The position numbers and the translations under genes are program-made. Positions 24,432 to 32,454 of a DNA stretch of 64,000 nucleotides are shown one piece after another. Position 1 is the first letter of the stretch. Each line of letters begins with the position of its first letter. The notes beneath the pieces are model-generated. The model was given only the letters and a program-made list of their open reading frames with translations, was not told the origin of the DNA and searched no databases. This stretch comes from a bacterium (GTDB lineage Bacteria > 4484-113 > JAFGCY01): assembly GCA_020849855.1 (NCBI GenBank), contig JADZFO010000051.1, positions 1 through 64,000 of the forward strand, given 5' to 3'.

Positions 24432-24437
24432 ATTATA
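24432..24437 (-). promoter_or_regulatory. -10 hexamer of leuS
   Basis: A perfect TATAAT on the minus strand. It predicts transcription from about 24425 and a leader of about 147 nt with stable hairpins before the leuS start. The -35 element is weak. Confidence 0.5.
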
Positions 24438-24506
24438 CCCTCTCAATTGGCACCGGCGATCAGTTAAACCCCGCTTAAGCTTGCCCTGAATCCCGGGCTC
24501 CGGCGT

Positions 24507-24512
24507 TAGAAT
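24507..24512 (+). promoter_or_regulatory. -10 hexamer of the hybrid kinase gene
   Basis: TAGAAT with a TTGCCC hexamer about 20 bp upstream. It predicts transcription from about 24519, giving a leader of about 140 nt to the TTG start. Confidence 0.4.
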
Positions 24513-24659
24513 CCAGTGTGGCAGGTTCGGGGGAAGACTGCCGCAGCTTACAGGAGCCTGAAGCAGCGCCGATCTAGCTACTTAGGTGCATCGTGAGCAT
24601 TAGCATGTCCGCGCAGGGGCGTTAAGTTCAGCCCGGCTTGGAAGAGCAGGAGAAAGGCG

Positions 24660-27600
24660 TTGGAGAGAGTCGTTACGGCCGGCAGTGAAGCTGTGCTGCC
24701 AGCCCTGGATTCACAGGGCGGCAACGGCCGGGGTTTGCTGGTAGTTAATTCACGGGCAGAGATCATCAAGCTCGACACTGACTGCGCGGCCATGCTGGGC
24801 CAGCCCGCCTCCCGCCTCGTCGGTAGCAATGCCCTTAGACTGGTCATTCCCGAGGACCTGGATCTGGCCCGCGAGCTGCTCAGCAGCCTGGTCAGCGGGC
24901 AAACTGATGAAGTCACCACTGATATCCGCCTGCGCAAAGGCGAAGATGAGACAGTGCTGCTTTCCGCCCGCGCACTGATCGTGCCGCTGCCGGATGGCAG
25001 CGAGCAGCTAATTGCAGTCAACCTGAGCCGTCCAGCGGACAACAAGGGATCTGGGCCCAACAGCGACCGATACCGAAGGCTGGTGGAAACGGCCCGGGCC
25101 ATACCGTTTGAATATGATGTCGCCAGACGCTGCTATTCCTTCATCGGCCGTCAGGCCGAACAGATCCTCGGCTACACCCTCGAGGACTGGTATCAGCCAA
25201 TGTTCTGGCACCAGATCGCCCATCCGGACGACCGCGAAGAAGCCAACCAGGCTTACTGGAATGCGGCGATGGAAGGCGGCCAGGTCGACGTGCATTACCG
25301 CGTTATCGACCACAGCGGCCAGGTGCGCTGGCTGCGCGAAGTTGCCGTGGCCATTACCGGCCCCGAGGGCCCCAGGCACTACTGGGGTTTCATGTTCGAC
25401 ATCACCGAGCGCAAGCTGGCCCAGGAAGCGCTGCGGGCCAGCGAGTCTCAACTGCGCCAGATCTCGGAAGCCATCCTGGACCTTGTATGCACGCTGGATT
25501 CCAAGGGCCGCTTCCTGTATGTCAGCCCTTCGTACCGCAGCACGATGGGCTACGACACCGCCACTTTGCTGGGCCAGTGCGCCTTCGACCTGATTCACCC
25601 CGACGACCTCAGTCTGGTGCGGCGGGCCTTCCTGGAGCATCTGGACAGCCGCAAGCCGGGGCACGCGCGTTTCCGCTTCATGAATGCCTACGGCGAGTAC
25701 ATCTGGGTTGAGTCTGTTGCCAACGTACTGCTGAACGGCAACGGCGACCTGATGGGCGCTGTGGTGAGTTCGCGCGACATTTCCCGCCAGATTGAGGCTG
25801 AAGACGCGCTGACCCAGAGCATGGAGCGTTTCAAGCTGCTGGTTGAGTCGACCGGCGTGGTGGCCTATGAGTTTGACGCCACCAGCGGCGAGATCTCTTA
25901 TGTCGCCCCGCAGATCGAACAGCTGCTGGGTTATCCGGCCTCGCGCTGGTACAACAAGCAGTTCTGGCGCGACCATGTGCACCCGGCTGACCTTAGCTAC
26001 ACGGACGCCCTGCTTGGCAGCGTGGAGCACGGCGATGTCTGTATCTCTGCCAGTTACCGCATGCTCAACTCATCCGGGCAGTATGTCTGGGTAAAGGACG
26101 TCTTCTACCCGCAGGTAGTGGAAGGAGAGCTGCGTGAGGTACGCGGCTTCCTGATTGATATCAACGAGGAAAAGCAGGTCGAAGCGGAGCTGCTGGGCAG
26201 CCGTGAACGCTTCCGGCTTCTTGTTGAATCCACCGGCATTGTGGCCTACGAGTCCAACCTCATTGAGGGCAAGGTCGCATATGTCGGCCCGCAGATTGAG
26301 CAGCTGCTGGGTCATACGCTGGAGAACTGGTACCGTCCGTCTTTCTGGCTGGAGTGCATCCATCCCGACGACATGGCCGAGGCCGACCGCCAGCTTGAAG
26401 AGGCCCGCCGCAGCGGCGTGCCTGTGCAGCTTGTTTACCGCATGCTCGCGGCTGACGGCCGCGCGGTCTGGGTCCGCGACCACTATTTCCCGGTGCTGCA
26501 GGATGGCGCACTGGTTGGTGAACGCGGCTTCATCATAGACATATCAGAGGCCAAGCGCTCCGAACAGGAGCGCCTGGAGATGGAGGCCCAGATCCAGCAT
26601 GCCCAGCGCATGGAGAGTCTGGGCCAGATGGCGGGCGGCATCGCCCACGATTTCAACAACCTGCTGACCGCCATCGGCGGCTATGCCGAACTGGCATCGC
26701 GGCAGACGGAAGAGAGTGAGACGCGGCAGCTGGTTGAGCAGATCATCAGCTCCACGCGCCGGGCCGCCGACCTGACCCGCCAGCTGCTGGCCTATGCCGG
26801 CCAGGGCCGCCGCATTGAGCAATCCTGCAACCTGAACTCGATCGTCCGCGAGATGAGCGCGCTGCTGCAGTCCGTGATCTCGCGCAAGGTGAACCTGCGC
26901 TTTGAACTGAGCAACTCGGATCTGATAATCAAGGGCGAAGCCAGCCAGCTGCGGCAGGTGGTCATGGAGCTGCTGAGCAATGCCAGCGACTCCATCGGAG
27001 ACAACCCGGGCGAGATCGTGATCCGCAGCGTGCTGGAGGAGATCCGCTCTGCCGACAGCCGGGGGCACTACAGCGACGGACCGCCGGCTGCGGGCAGCTA
27101 TGTGATCCTGGAAGTTGAGGACAGCGGCTGTGGCATGGACGCGCAGTCCATCCGCCGCATCTTCGACCCCTTTTTCACCACGAAGTTTACCGGCCGCGGC
27201 CTTGGCCTGGCCGCCGTGCAGGGCATCGTGCGGGCACATGGCGGGACTGTGCATGTCGAAAGCCGGCCCGGCATGGGGACATCAATCCGCCTCTACCTCC
27301 CGGCCCGCCTGGCCGAGGCGCCTGCGCCCAGCCGGGTTGAGGAGGCGCCGAGGCAAACGCTGGCGGCTGCCGCCAGCCGTGAGCCCGTCCAGGGGGCAGG
27401 CCTGCAGCTGGGCGGCTATGTGCTGGTAGTGGATGACGAGGAGTCGGTGCGCGCGATCACCAAGGCGATCCTGAAGAAGCAGGGCCTGGAAGTCCTGACC
27501 GCCTGCGATGGCCTTGAGGCCCTGGACATGGTGCGCGATTACGGCCCGAACATCTCGCTCGTGCTTCTGGACGTGACCATGCCGCGCATGACGGGTGTGG

Positions 27601-27812
27601 AGGCCTTCCGCGCGATGCGCGAGATCCAGCCCGGCATCAAGGTCATTCTCTCCAGCGGCTATAACCAGAGCGAAGCCTACCGCCAGTTCTCGCAGGAAGG
27701 TCTCTGCGGTTTCATCCAGAAACCTTACCTGCGCCAGGAGCTGCTTGACACTATCAACGGTGTTATCAGCGCGGCGGCTCAGCCGGCTGAGATGGCCGGC
27801 GCGGAAACATAG
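24660..27812 (+). CDS. Cytoplasmic multi-PAS hybrid histidine kinase
   Basis: A 1050-residue sensor kinase without membrane segments. It has five PAS-type domains (about residues 15-125, 140-255, 260-380, 385-505, 510-630). Next come an H-box MAGGIAHDFNNLL with phospho-acceptor H663, a HATPase domain (N-box LRQVVMELLSNASDS, G1 EDSGCGMD, G2 TGRGLGLAAVQGIV) and a C-terminal receiver domain with acidic pair DDEES, phosphorylation site D971 (LLDVTMP) and K in FIQKPY. PAS 4 and 5 are near duplicates (RFKLLVESTGVVAYE / RFRLLVESTGIVAYE), evidence of recent internal duplication. A TTG start is chosen because AGGAG lies 8 nt before it. No partner regulator gene is adjacent, so output is by phosphorelay to an unlinked protein. 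Confidence 0.92.
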   Translation: MERVVTAGSEAVLPALDSQGGNGRGLLVVNSRAEIIKLDTDCAAMLGQPASRLVGSNALRLVIPEDLDLARELLSSLVSGQTDEVTTDIRLRKGEDETVLLSARALIVPLPDGSEQLIAVNLSRPADNKGSGPNSDRYRRLVETARAIPFEYDVARRCYSFIGRQAEQILGYTLEDWYQPMFWHQIAHPDDREEANQAYWNAAMEGGQVDVHYRVIDHSGQVRWLREVAVAITGPEGPRHYWGFMFDITERKLAQEALRASESQLRQISEAILDLVCTLDSKGRFLYVSPSYRSTMGYDTATLLGQCAFDLIHPDDLSLVRRAFLEHLDSRKPGHARFRFMNAYGEYIWVESVANVLLNGNGDLMGAVVSSRDISRQIEAEDALTQSMERFKLLVESTGVVAYEFDATSGEISYVAPQIEQLLGYPASRWYNKQFWRDHVHPADLSYTDALLGSVEHGDVCISASYRMLNSSGQYVWVKDVFYPQVVEGELREVRGFLIDINEEKQVEAELLGSRERFRLLVESTGIVAYESNLIEGKVAYVGPQIEQLLGHTLENWYRPSFWLECIHPDDMAEADRQLEEARRSGVPVQLVYRMLAADGRAVWVRDHYFPVLQDGALVGERGFIIDISEAKRSEQERLEMEAQIQHAQRMESLGQMAGGIAHDFNNLLTAIGGYAELASRQTEESETRQLVEQIISSTRRAADLTRQLLAYAGQGRRIEQSCNLNSIVREMSALLQSVISRKVNLRFELSNSDLIIKGEASQLRQVVMELLSNASDSIGDNPGEIVIRSVLEEIRSADSRGHYSDGPPAAGSYVILEVEDSGCGMDAQSIRRIFDPFFTTKFTGRGLGLAAVQGIVRAHGGTVHVESRPGMGTSIRLYLPARLAEAPAPSRVEEAPRQTLAAAASREPVQGAGLQLGGYVLVVDDEESVRAITKAILKKQGLEVLTACDGLEALDMVRDYGPNISLVLLDVTMPRMTGVEAFRAMREIQPGIKVILSSGYNQSEAYRQFSQEGLCGFIQKPYLRQELLDTINGVISAAAQPAEMAGAET

Positions 27813-27852
27813 CCACTCTTTAGGAGTGTGAACAGACTACTGCCAATCCGCA

Positions 27853-27873
27853 TCTACTATGTGCTATAGTAGA
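27853..27873 (+). promoter_or_regulatory. Inverted-repeat operator over the -10 box of the copper efflux operon
   Basis: TCTACTAT and ATAGTAGA form a perfect 8-bp inverted repeat across a 5-bp spacer. A TATAGT hexamer (27865-27870) lies inside it, 23 nt before the TTG start of the TolC-like gene. The TACTA...TAGTA halves recall BlaI/CopY-family operators, some of which control copper genes. That resemblance is an inference; no such regulator gene is in the window. Confidence 0.65.
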
Positions 27874-27892
27874 CCTCGGAGGCAGGCAGGCA

Positions 27893-29812
27893 TTGGGCCA
27901 TTCAGGAAGAGCGGGCTGGCTTGGCGTAAGCGCGCTTCTGTGCGCGCTGCTGACTGCGCCCGGGCCTGGACTGGCCGGGGACTACACCGCCATAGAGGTG
28001 GGCAGCAGCGGCGAGATACTGGAGAACAGCGCGCTGCACCAGCCCAAGCATTATCTGCGGGACGACGCAGACCTGAACCAGCGCGTCTGCACACTGCTGG
28101 CGGATATGGACGCGCTGCTCCTGGCCCTGCACGCTGCGCCGGCCCAGCTGGCCGACAACCCTGCCGTGCAGTACCCCGCCGATGCCGAGCTTGGCGAGCT
28201 TTTTTCGTTAGCGCTGGAGAACAATCCAGAGCTTACACCCATGCGGACCAAGCTTGGCGCCCTGGCCGCGCGCACACGCTTTGAGGGCGCGAAGATGGAT
28301 CCGATGCTGGGCCTGGAGCTGGACGATCTGAACAGCCCGCTGCCTGTACTGCGGCAGTCCAGGGACCTGCGTGTGCGGGTGATGCTGAGCCAGGAGTTCG
28401 AGAGCTATGGCAAGCGCGGTCTGCGCCGCGAGATCGCCCACATGGATGAGCTGAAAAAGGAACTGGAGCTGAAGCAGAAGGAGCTTGATCTTCTGCTGGA
28501 GCTTACCGAAGCCTACTACGATCTCTTCGGCTCACGGGCCCGGCTGCGCGCGCTGGAACAGAACATCAAGCTGATGGGAGTGCTCATCGAGCTGGCAAAC
28601 CGCAAGTACAGCGCCGGGCATACCCCCCTGGCCGCGGTCATGGCCGCCCAGGTGGAGCAGACCGAGATGGAGGCCATGCGCATTGAGCTGCAGAACCTGA
28701 TCCGCCAGCAGGAAGTGCGTGTTGAAGGCCTGCTGGGCCGGCCAGCCGGCTTCAAGGCCGACTGCCTGCGTTTTGATGCGATCTATCCCCTGCCGACCAG
28801 CATTGAATGGGACAACCCGCAGCTGCTGCAGGAGCTGCTGGCCTGCCGGCCCGATTACCAGCTGCTGGAACTGAGCGCCGACCAGCAGGACCTGCGCCTT
28901 GAGCTGGCCGAGCGCGACTACCGCCCGGACTACACACTGAGCGCGTCCTACAGCGTTTCGCCGATGGGCCAGGACATGCTGATGGCTGGCGTCGAGGTGC
29001 CGCTTTTCACGCATAAGGAGGAGCGCCAGGACGCGATGCTGCAGGAGGCCCAGGCTGAGCGGGCCATGGTTGACGATGAACGTGAGGCCCTGGAGAACAT
29101 GCTGCTCAGCGAACTGGAGACCTTCCAGCACGAGCTGAACATGCACGCACAGCTGGTTGAGCTTTACCGCAAGGGCCTGGTGCCGCAGTCGCGGCTGGCC
29201 CTGGACAGCAACATTGCCGCCTACAGTGCCAACATGATGGATCTCTCGGACCTGATCATGAGCCAGCAGAGCATGCTGACACAACAGCAGGAGCTGGAGC
29301 AGAACTACATCCATATCCTGCATACGCTGACTGATCTGCAGGTCATGAGCTGCGGCGTCTTTGACCCGGCGCCCTACATGCTGCCTGACCCCGAGGCGGG
29401 TGCCATGAACGGCCTCAGCCAGCCCTTTGACCTGGCCAACCAGGCCATCGCCGAATCCACCCGCATCCCCGCGCCGCGCTTCAGGACCCTGGATGGTGAA
29501 GACCAGCCGCCGCATATTGACGCGAGCCCAGGCGACAGCGACGGCGGCTTTATTGATGAGCTGAAGCTGCCCCCCGGGCCCAGGCCGCAGCCTGAGCCTG
29601 ACGTCAAGGCTGAGCCTGAGCCGGCTGTGCAGGAAGCCAAGCCGCTTGACCCCTTCTACCAGCCCTTTGAGCCCGGTAAGGACAAAGACACGGACGCTGA
29701 AGGGGCAGATAGAGAGGCTGAGCCTGAAAGCGAGAGTGATGCAGCGCAGCCGGAGCATGCCGCCGGGACGGAAGGCGAGGCGGAAACAACAGGAGGCAGC
29801 ACGGATGGATAA
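27893..29812 (+). CDS. TolC-like outer membrane efflux protein with long acidic tail
   Basis: A 639-residue outer-membrane component of the tripartite efflux pump encoded downstream. A signal peptide (WLGVSALLCALLTAPGPGLAG) is followed by the long helical hairpins of the TolC/CusC family (for example LKKELELKQKELDLLLELTEAYYDLFGSRARLRALEQ). The second repeat ends near residue 490. The last 150 residues are an acidic, proline-rich low-complexity tail (PRPQPEPDVKAEPEPAVQ and more) that TolC proteins normally lack. The TTG start is supported by GGAGG 10 nt upstream. The stop codon overlaps the next start by 8 nt (ATGGATAA), so translation is coupled. It is the first gene of the copper operon. Confidence 0.85.
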   Translation: MGHSGRAGWLGVSALLCALLTAPGPGLAGDYTAIEVGSSGEILENSALHQPKHYLRDDADLNQRVCTLLADMDALLLALHAAPAQLADNPAVQYPADAELGELFSLALENNPELTPMRTKLGALAARTRFEGAKMDPMLGLELDDLNSPLPVLRQSRDLRVRVMLSQEFESYGKRGLRREIAHMDELKKELELKQKELDLLLELTEAYYDLFGSRARLRALEQNIKLMGVLIELANRKYSAGHTPLAAVMAAQVEQTEMEAMRIELQNLIRQQEVRVEGLLGRPAGFKADCLRFDAIYPLPTSIEWDNPQLLQELLACRPDYQLLELSADQQDLRLELAERDYRPDYTLSASYSVSPMGQDMLMAGVEVPLFTHKEERQDAMLQEAQAERAMVDDEREALENMLLSELETFQHELNMHAQLVELYRKGLVPQSRLALDSNIAAYSANMMDLSDLIMSQQSMLTQQQELEQNYIHILHTLTDLQVMSCGVFDPAPYMLPDPEAGAMNGLSQPFDLANQAIAESTRIPAPRFRTLDGEDQPPHIDASPGDSDGGFIDELKLPPGPRPQPEPDVKAEPEPAVQEAKPLDPFYQPFEPGKDKDTDAEGADREAEPESESDAAQPEHAAGTEGEAETTGGSTDG

Positions 29813-30500
29813 GTTGCCGGAAAGCCGTACGCCGGAACTGCCGCCTCCTGGTGAGCAGCATGCCACGGAACCCGAGCTCTACCTTGAGCCGGCGGAGATG
29901 CGGGCCTCGGACAGCATCGGCGTAGTAATTGCTCTGCTGGCTCTGCTTGTCATCGGCTACAGCGGCTATGTCTGGCTTAACCCCGACCTGAGCTCCGCGA
30001 ATGCCTTTGCCTGGATAAAGGGCGGGGCGGCAAGTGACACTGAGCAGGTCACAGCAGTGACACATGAGCACACTGAGGCTCAGACCGCAGAAGATGGTGC
30101 CGCTGAGACTCCGGCAGCCGTCGAAAGACATAGCTGCGAGTACTGCGGTATGTACACGGACATATCCAGCACGCAGGTTATCGCCAGCTGGACCGACGGC
30201 AGCGAATCGAGACACGACTGCTGGGACTGCACTTTCGGCTGGGGCAGGCAGCAGGGCCTGAGCCTGGAGAAGGCCAGCGTGCTTGACTACAGCACTTTCC
30301 CGGCGGCGCCGGAGTGGCTGGACGCGGCGCAGGCCTGGTACCTCTATGACACCAGCAAACTGGCGGGTTCCATGCCGCCTTACATTGCCGCCTTCGCCGA
30401 TAAGGCTGCGGCGGAAAAGGCCATGCCGGAGCTTGGAGGCAGGCTTTTGGACTGGGAGGGCCTGCAGGCCCGGATGCAGCAGGCTCAGCAAGATGTGTAA
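29805..30500 (+). CDS. Membrane-anchored NosL-like metal-binding protein (copy 1)
   Basis: A 231-residue protein with an N-terminal cytoplasmic stretch, one membrane helix (residues about 38-58) and a periplasmic C-terminal domain. That domain opens with C111-E-Y-C114-G-M116, the C-x-x-C-G-M motif of NosL, a Cu(I)-binding protein. A second pair C139-x-x-C142 (HDCWDCTF) follows. It shares its whole domain with the next gene, including the unusual stretch WYLYDTSKLAGSMPPYIAAF, which in copy 2 reads WFLYDTSKLKGSMPVYTAAF. AGGAGG lies 8 nt before the ATG. Its place between TolC-like and CusB-like genes suggests a periplasmic copper carrier or sensor feeding the pump. Confidence 0.8.
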   Translation: MDKLPESRTPELPPPGEQHATEPELYLEPAEMRASDSIGVVIALLALLVIGYSGYVWLNPDLSSANAFAWIKGGAASDTEQVTAVTHEHTEAQTAEDGAAETPAAVERHSCEYCGMYTDISSTQVIASWTDGSESRHDCWDCTFGWGRQQGLSLEKASVLDYSTFPAAPEWLDAAQAWYLYDTSKLAGSMPPYIAAFADKAAAEKAMPELGGRLLDWEGLQARMQQAQQDV

Positions 30501-30519
30501 CTACACGTTGGAGGGTATT

Positions 30520-30984
30520 GTGCGTTATCTAGTATTGCTTATCGGCCTGGTCCTGGCGCTTGCCGGACTGCAGACTGCCTTTGCGGAAAGCAAGGAGCGC
30601 CCGCGCTGCGAGAACTGCGGCATGTTCACGGACATCAGCAGCACCCACAGCCTGGCCAGCATCACGCTCAACGGCAAGACCAGCGAGCACAGCTTTGTCT
30701 GCCTGGAGTGCGTCTTCAACAAGCTCGAGGAGTGGGGCGACAAGGCTACGCTCAAGAGCATCAAGGTGCTGGACTATGACACGGCGGCGGCCAAGGAGCG
30801 CAAGTACCTGGAGGTCAGCAAGGCCTGGTTCCTTTACGACACCAGCAAGCTGAAGGGCAGCATGCCGGTCTACACGGCGGCGTTCTCCAGCAAGAAGGCC
30901 GCCGAGGCCGCCCGCAAGGAGCTGGGCGGCACCCTGATGCAGTGGACGGAGCTGAAGCCCAAGCTGCTGCCCGCAGGGCACTAA
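30520..30984 (+). CDS. Secreted NosL-like metal-binding protein (copy 2)
   Basis: A 154-residue periplasmic protein: a cleavable signal peptide (MRYLVLLIGLVLALAGLQTAFA) followed by the NosL-like domain with C30-x-x-C33-G-M35 and the pair C61-x-x-C64. It is a soluble version of copy 1, from which it differs mainly by lacking the membrane helix. The frame is open further upstream (ATG at 30493, overlapping copy 1), but GTG at 30520 is preferred: GGAGGG lies 5 nt ahead and it starts exactly at the signal peptide. NosL binds Cu(I) with Cys and Met ligands; a similar role for the pump is inferred. Confidence 0.8.
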   Translation: MRYLVLLIGLVLALAGLQTAFAESKERPRCENCGMFTDISSTHSLASITLNGKTSEHSFVCLECVFNKLEEWGDKATLKSIKVLDYDTAAAKERKYLEVSKAWFLYDTSKLKGSMPVYTAAFSSKKAAEAARKELGGTLMQWTELKPKLLPAGH

Positions 30985-30999
30985 AGGAGAAATGCTGTC

Positions 31000-32454
31000 A
31001 TGAAAGCCCGTGGGATCAGAGTTTCGCCTGGACTGCTGACATTCATTGTCGGCCTGCTGCTGCTGGCCGTGTCCGGCGTCATATATCAGCAGTATCTGAT
31101 GTCCACGGGCAGGCTGTCCGCCGGCCCGGCCAACGCGCAGCCGGCGGCCGGCGCGCCGACCAAGTATGCCTGTCCGATGCGCTGCGTTGAAACCGACGAA
31201 CCGGGCTCCTGCCCGGTCTGCGGCATGGACATGCAGCCCGTAGAAAGCAGTGTCCAGCCGGCGGCCAGCACTGCGCCCACTGCAGCGACGGCTGAGCTCT
31301 ACACCTGCCCCATGCATCCCCAGATAGTCCAGGACCACACCGGCTCCTGCCCGATCTGCGGCATGGAGCTGGTGCCCAAGCAGGACGACAGCGGCGCGCT
31401 GGACAGCAGCCTGGCCGAAGCGGTAGACACTGTCCGGCTCAGCCCGACACAGGCCCTGCTGAGCGGCGTGGAAGCCGTGCACCCGAGCCGGGAGCACAAG
31501 GCGCTCAGCATTCCTGCCTTCGGTGAAACAGTGATCCCTGAGGGGCAGATCGAATCGATCTCAAGCTGGACCGAAGGGCGGATTGATGACCTCTTCCTGC
31601 GCGATACAGGCGGCAAGGTCAGCAAGGGCGACCACATCCTGGACCTCTACAGCGAAGAGCTGGTGCAGGCCCAGGAGGAGTTTCTGGTGGCCAAGGCCGC
31701 CGTCGACCAGCTGGCCGGCAGCGGCTACGAGAACATCAGCCAGTCCAGCCGCAGCCTGCTGGAGTCATCCCGCACCAAGCTGCAGCGCCTGGGCATGACC
31801 GCGGAACAGATCAAGAATCTTGAAGAGAGCGGCCGCGTGGCCGACCGGATCCCGATCTACTCCGGCAAGAGCGGAGTGGTGATGGAGAAGAAGGTCGACG
31901 AAGGCATGTATGTGATGAAGGGCGAGAGCCTGTATGAAGTGGCTGACCTTTCGAAGCTCTGGGTTGAGGTGCAGGTTTTTGAGGCCGATGCCGCCAAGCT
32001 GCGCGTCGGCGACAAGGTTGTGCTGGCGAGTCCCAGCCAGCCGGGCAAGACTTACCGCGGGAAAGTGATCCTGATCGAGCCTGAGGTTTCGATGGAGACA
32101 CGCACCTGGACCGCCAGGGTCGAGGTAAGCAACCCCGATATGAGCCTGCGCCCGGGCCAGGTGCTGAACGCCACGCTCAGTTTCGACTATGGCGAGCTTC
32201 TGCTGTTGCCGCGCAACGCGGTGCTGCATACCGGCGACGGCGACCTGGTGTATGTGCTGGCGGGCGAGAACACCTGGCGGCCCCGCCGGGTCACGGTGGG
32301 CCGCGACTTTGGCGATATGGTGGAAATCGTGGACGGCCTGAGCGCTGAAGAGGCCGTGGCCGGCACAGCAGTCTTCCTGCTGGACAGCGAGGCCCAGCTC
32401 AAGGGTGTACCGCGGCCGGTGGATACTGCTGCGGGGAGCAAGCCCAATGGCTGA
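31000..32454 (+). CDS. cusB: CusB-like periplasmic adaptor with two heavy-metal-binding domains
   Basis: A 484-residue membrane fusion protein of the heavy-metal RND group. Residues about 12-32 form the membrane anchor. Two small heavy-metal-binding domains follow: C58-P-M ... C71-P-V-C74-G-M and C103-P-M-H-P ... C117-P-I-C120-G-M. The first has C-P-M-R-C in place of the usual C-P-M-H-P. Then come the lipoyl/beta-barrel and helical hairpin parts typical of CusB (DHILDLYSEELVQAQEEFLVAKAAVDQL; LWVEVQVFEADAAKLRVGDKV). The adaptor links the inner-membrane pump to the TolC-like channel and passes Cu(I)/Ag(I) to CusA. GGAG precedes the ATG. The stop overlaps the cusA start (ATGGCTGA). Confidence 0.92.
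   Translation: MKARGIRVSPGLLTFIVGLLLLAVSGVIYQQYLMSTGRLSAGPANAQPAAGAPTKYACPMRCVETDEPGSCPVCGMDMQPVESSVQPAASTAPTAATAELYTCPMHPQIVQDHTGSCPICGMELVPKQDDSGALDSSLAEAVDTVRLSPTQALLSGVEAVHPSREHKALSIPAFGETVIPEGQIESISSWTEGRIDDLFLRDTGGKVSKGDHILDLYSEELVQAQEEFLVAKAAVDQLAGSGYENISQSSRSLLESSRTKLQRLGMTAEQIKNLEESGRVADRIPIYSGKSGVVMEKKVDEGMYVMKGESLYEVADLSKLWVEVQVFEADAAKLRVGDKVVLASPSQPGKTYRGKVILIEPEVSMETRTWTARVEVSNPDMSLRPGQVLNATLSFDYGELLLLPRNAVLHTGDGDLVYVLAGENTWRPRRVTVGRDFGDMVEIVDGLSAEEAVAGTAVFLLDSEAQLKGVPRPVDTAAGSKPNG

Larger units (their letters stand above)
24279..24659. other. Divergent regulatory gap between leuS and the hybrid kinase
   Basis: This 381-bp gap holds two divergent promoters (entries at 24432 and 24507) and the leuS leader. 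In that leader CCCCGCC (24364-24370) and GGCGGGG (24377-24383) form a perfect 7-bp stem, and GGCCG-type hairpins lie between it and the ATG. I looked for the T-box sequence (AGGGTGG...ACC) in the leuS leader and did not find it. No open frame here looks coding. Confidence 0.55.
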
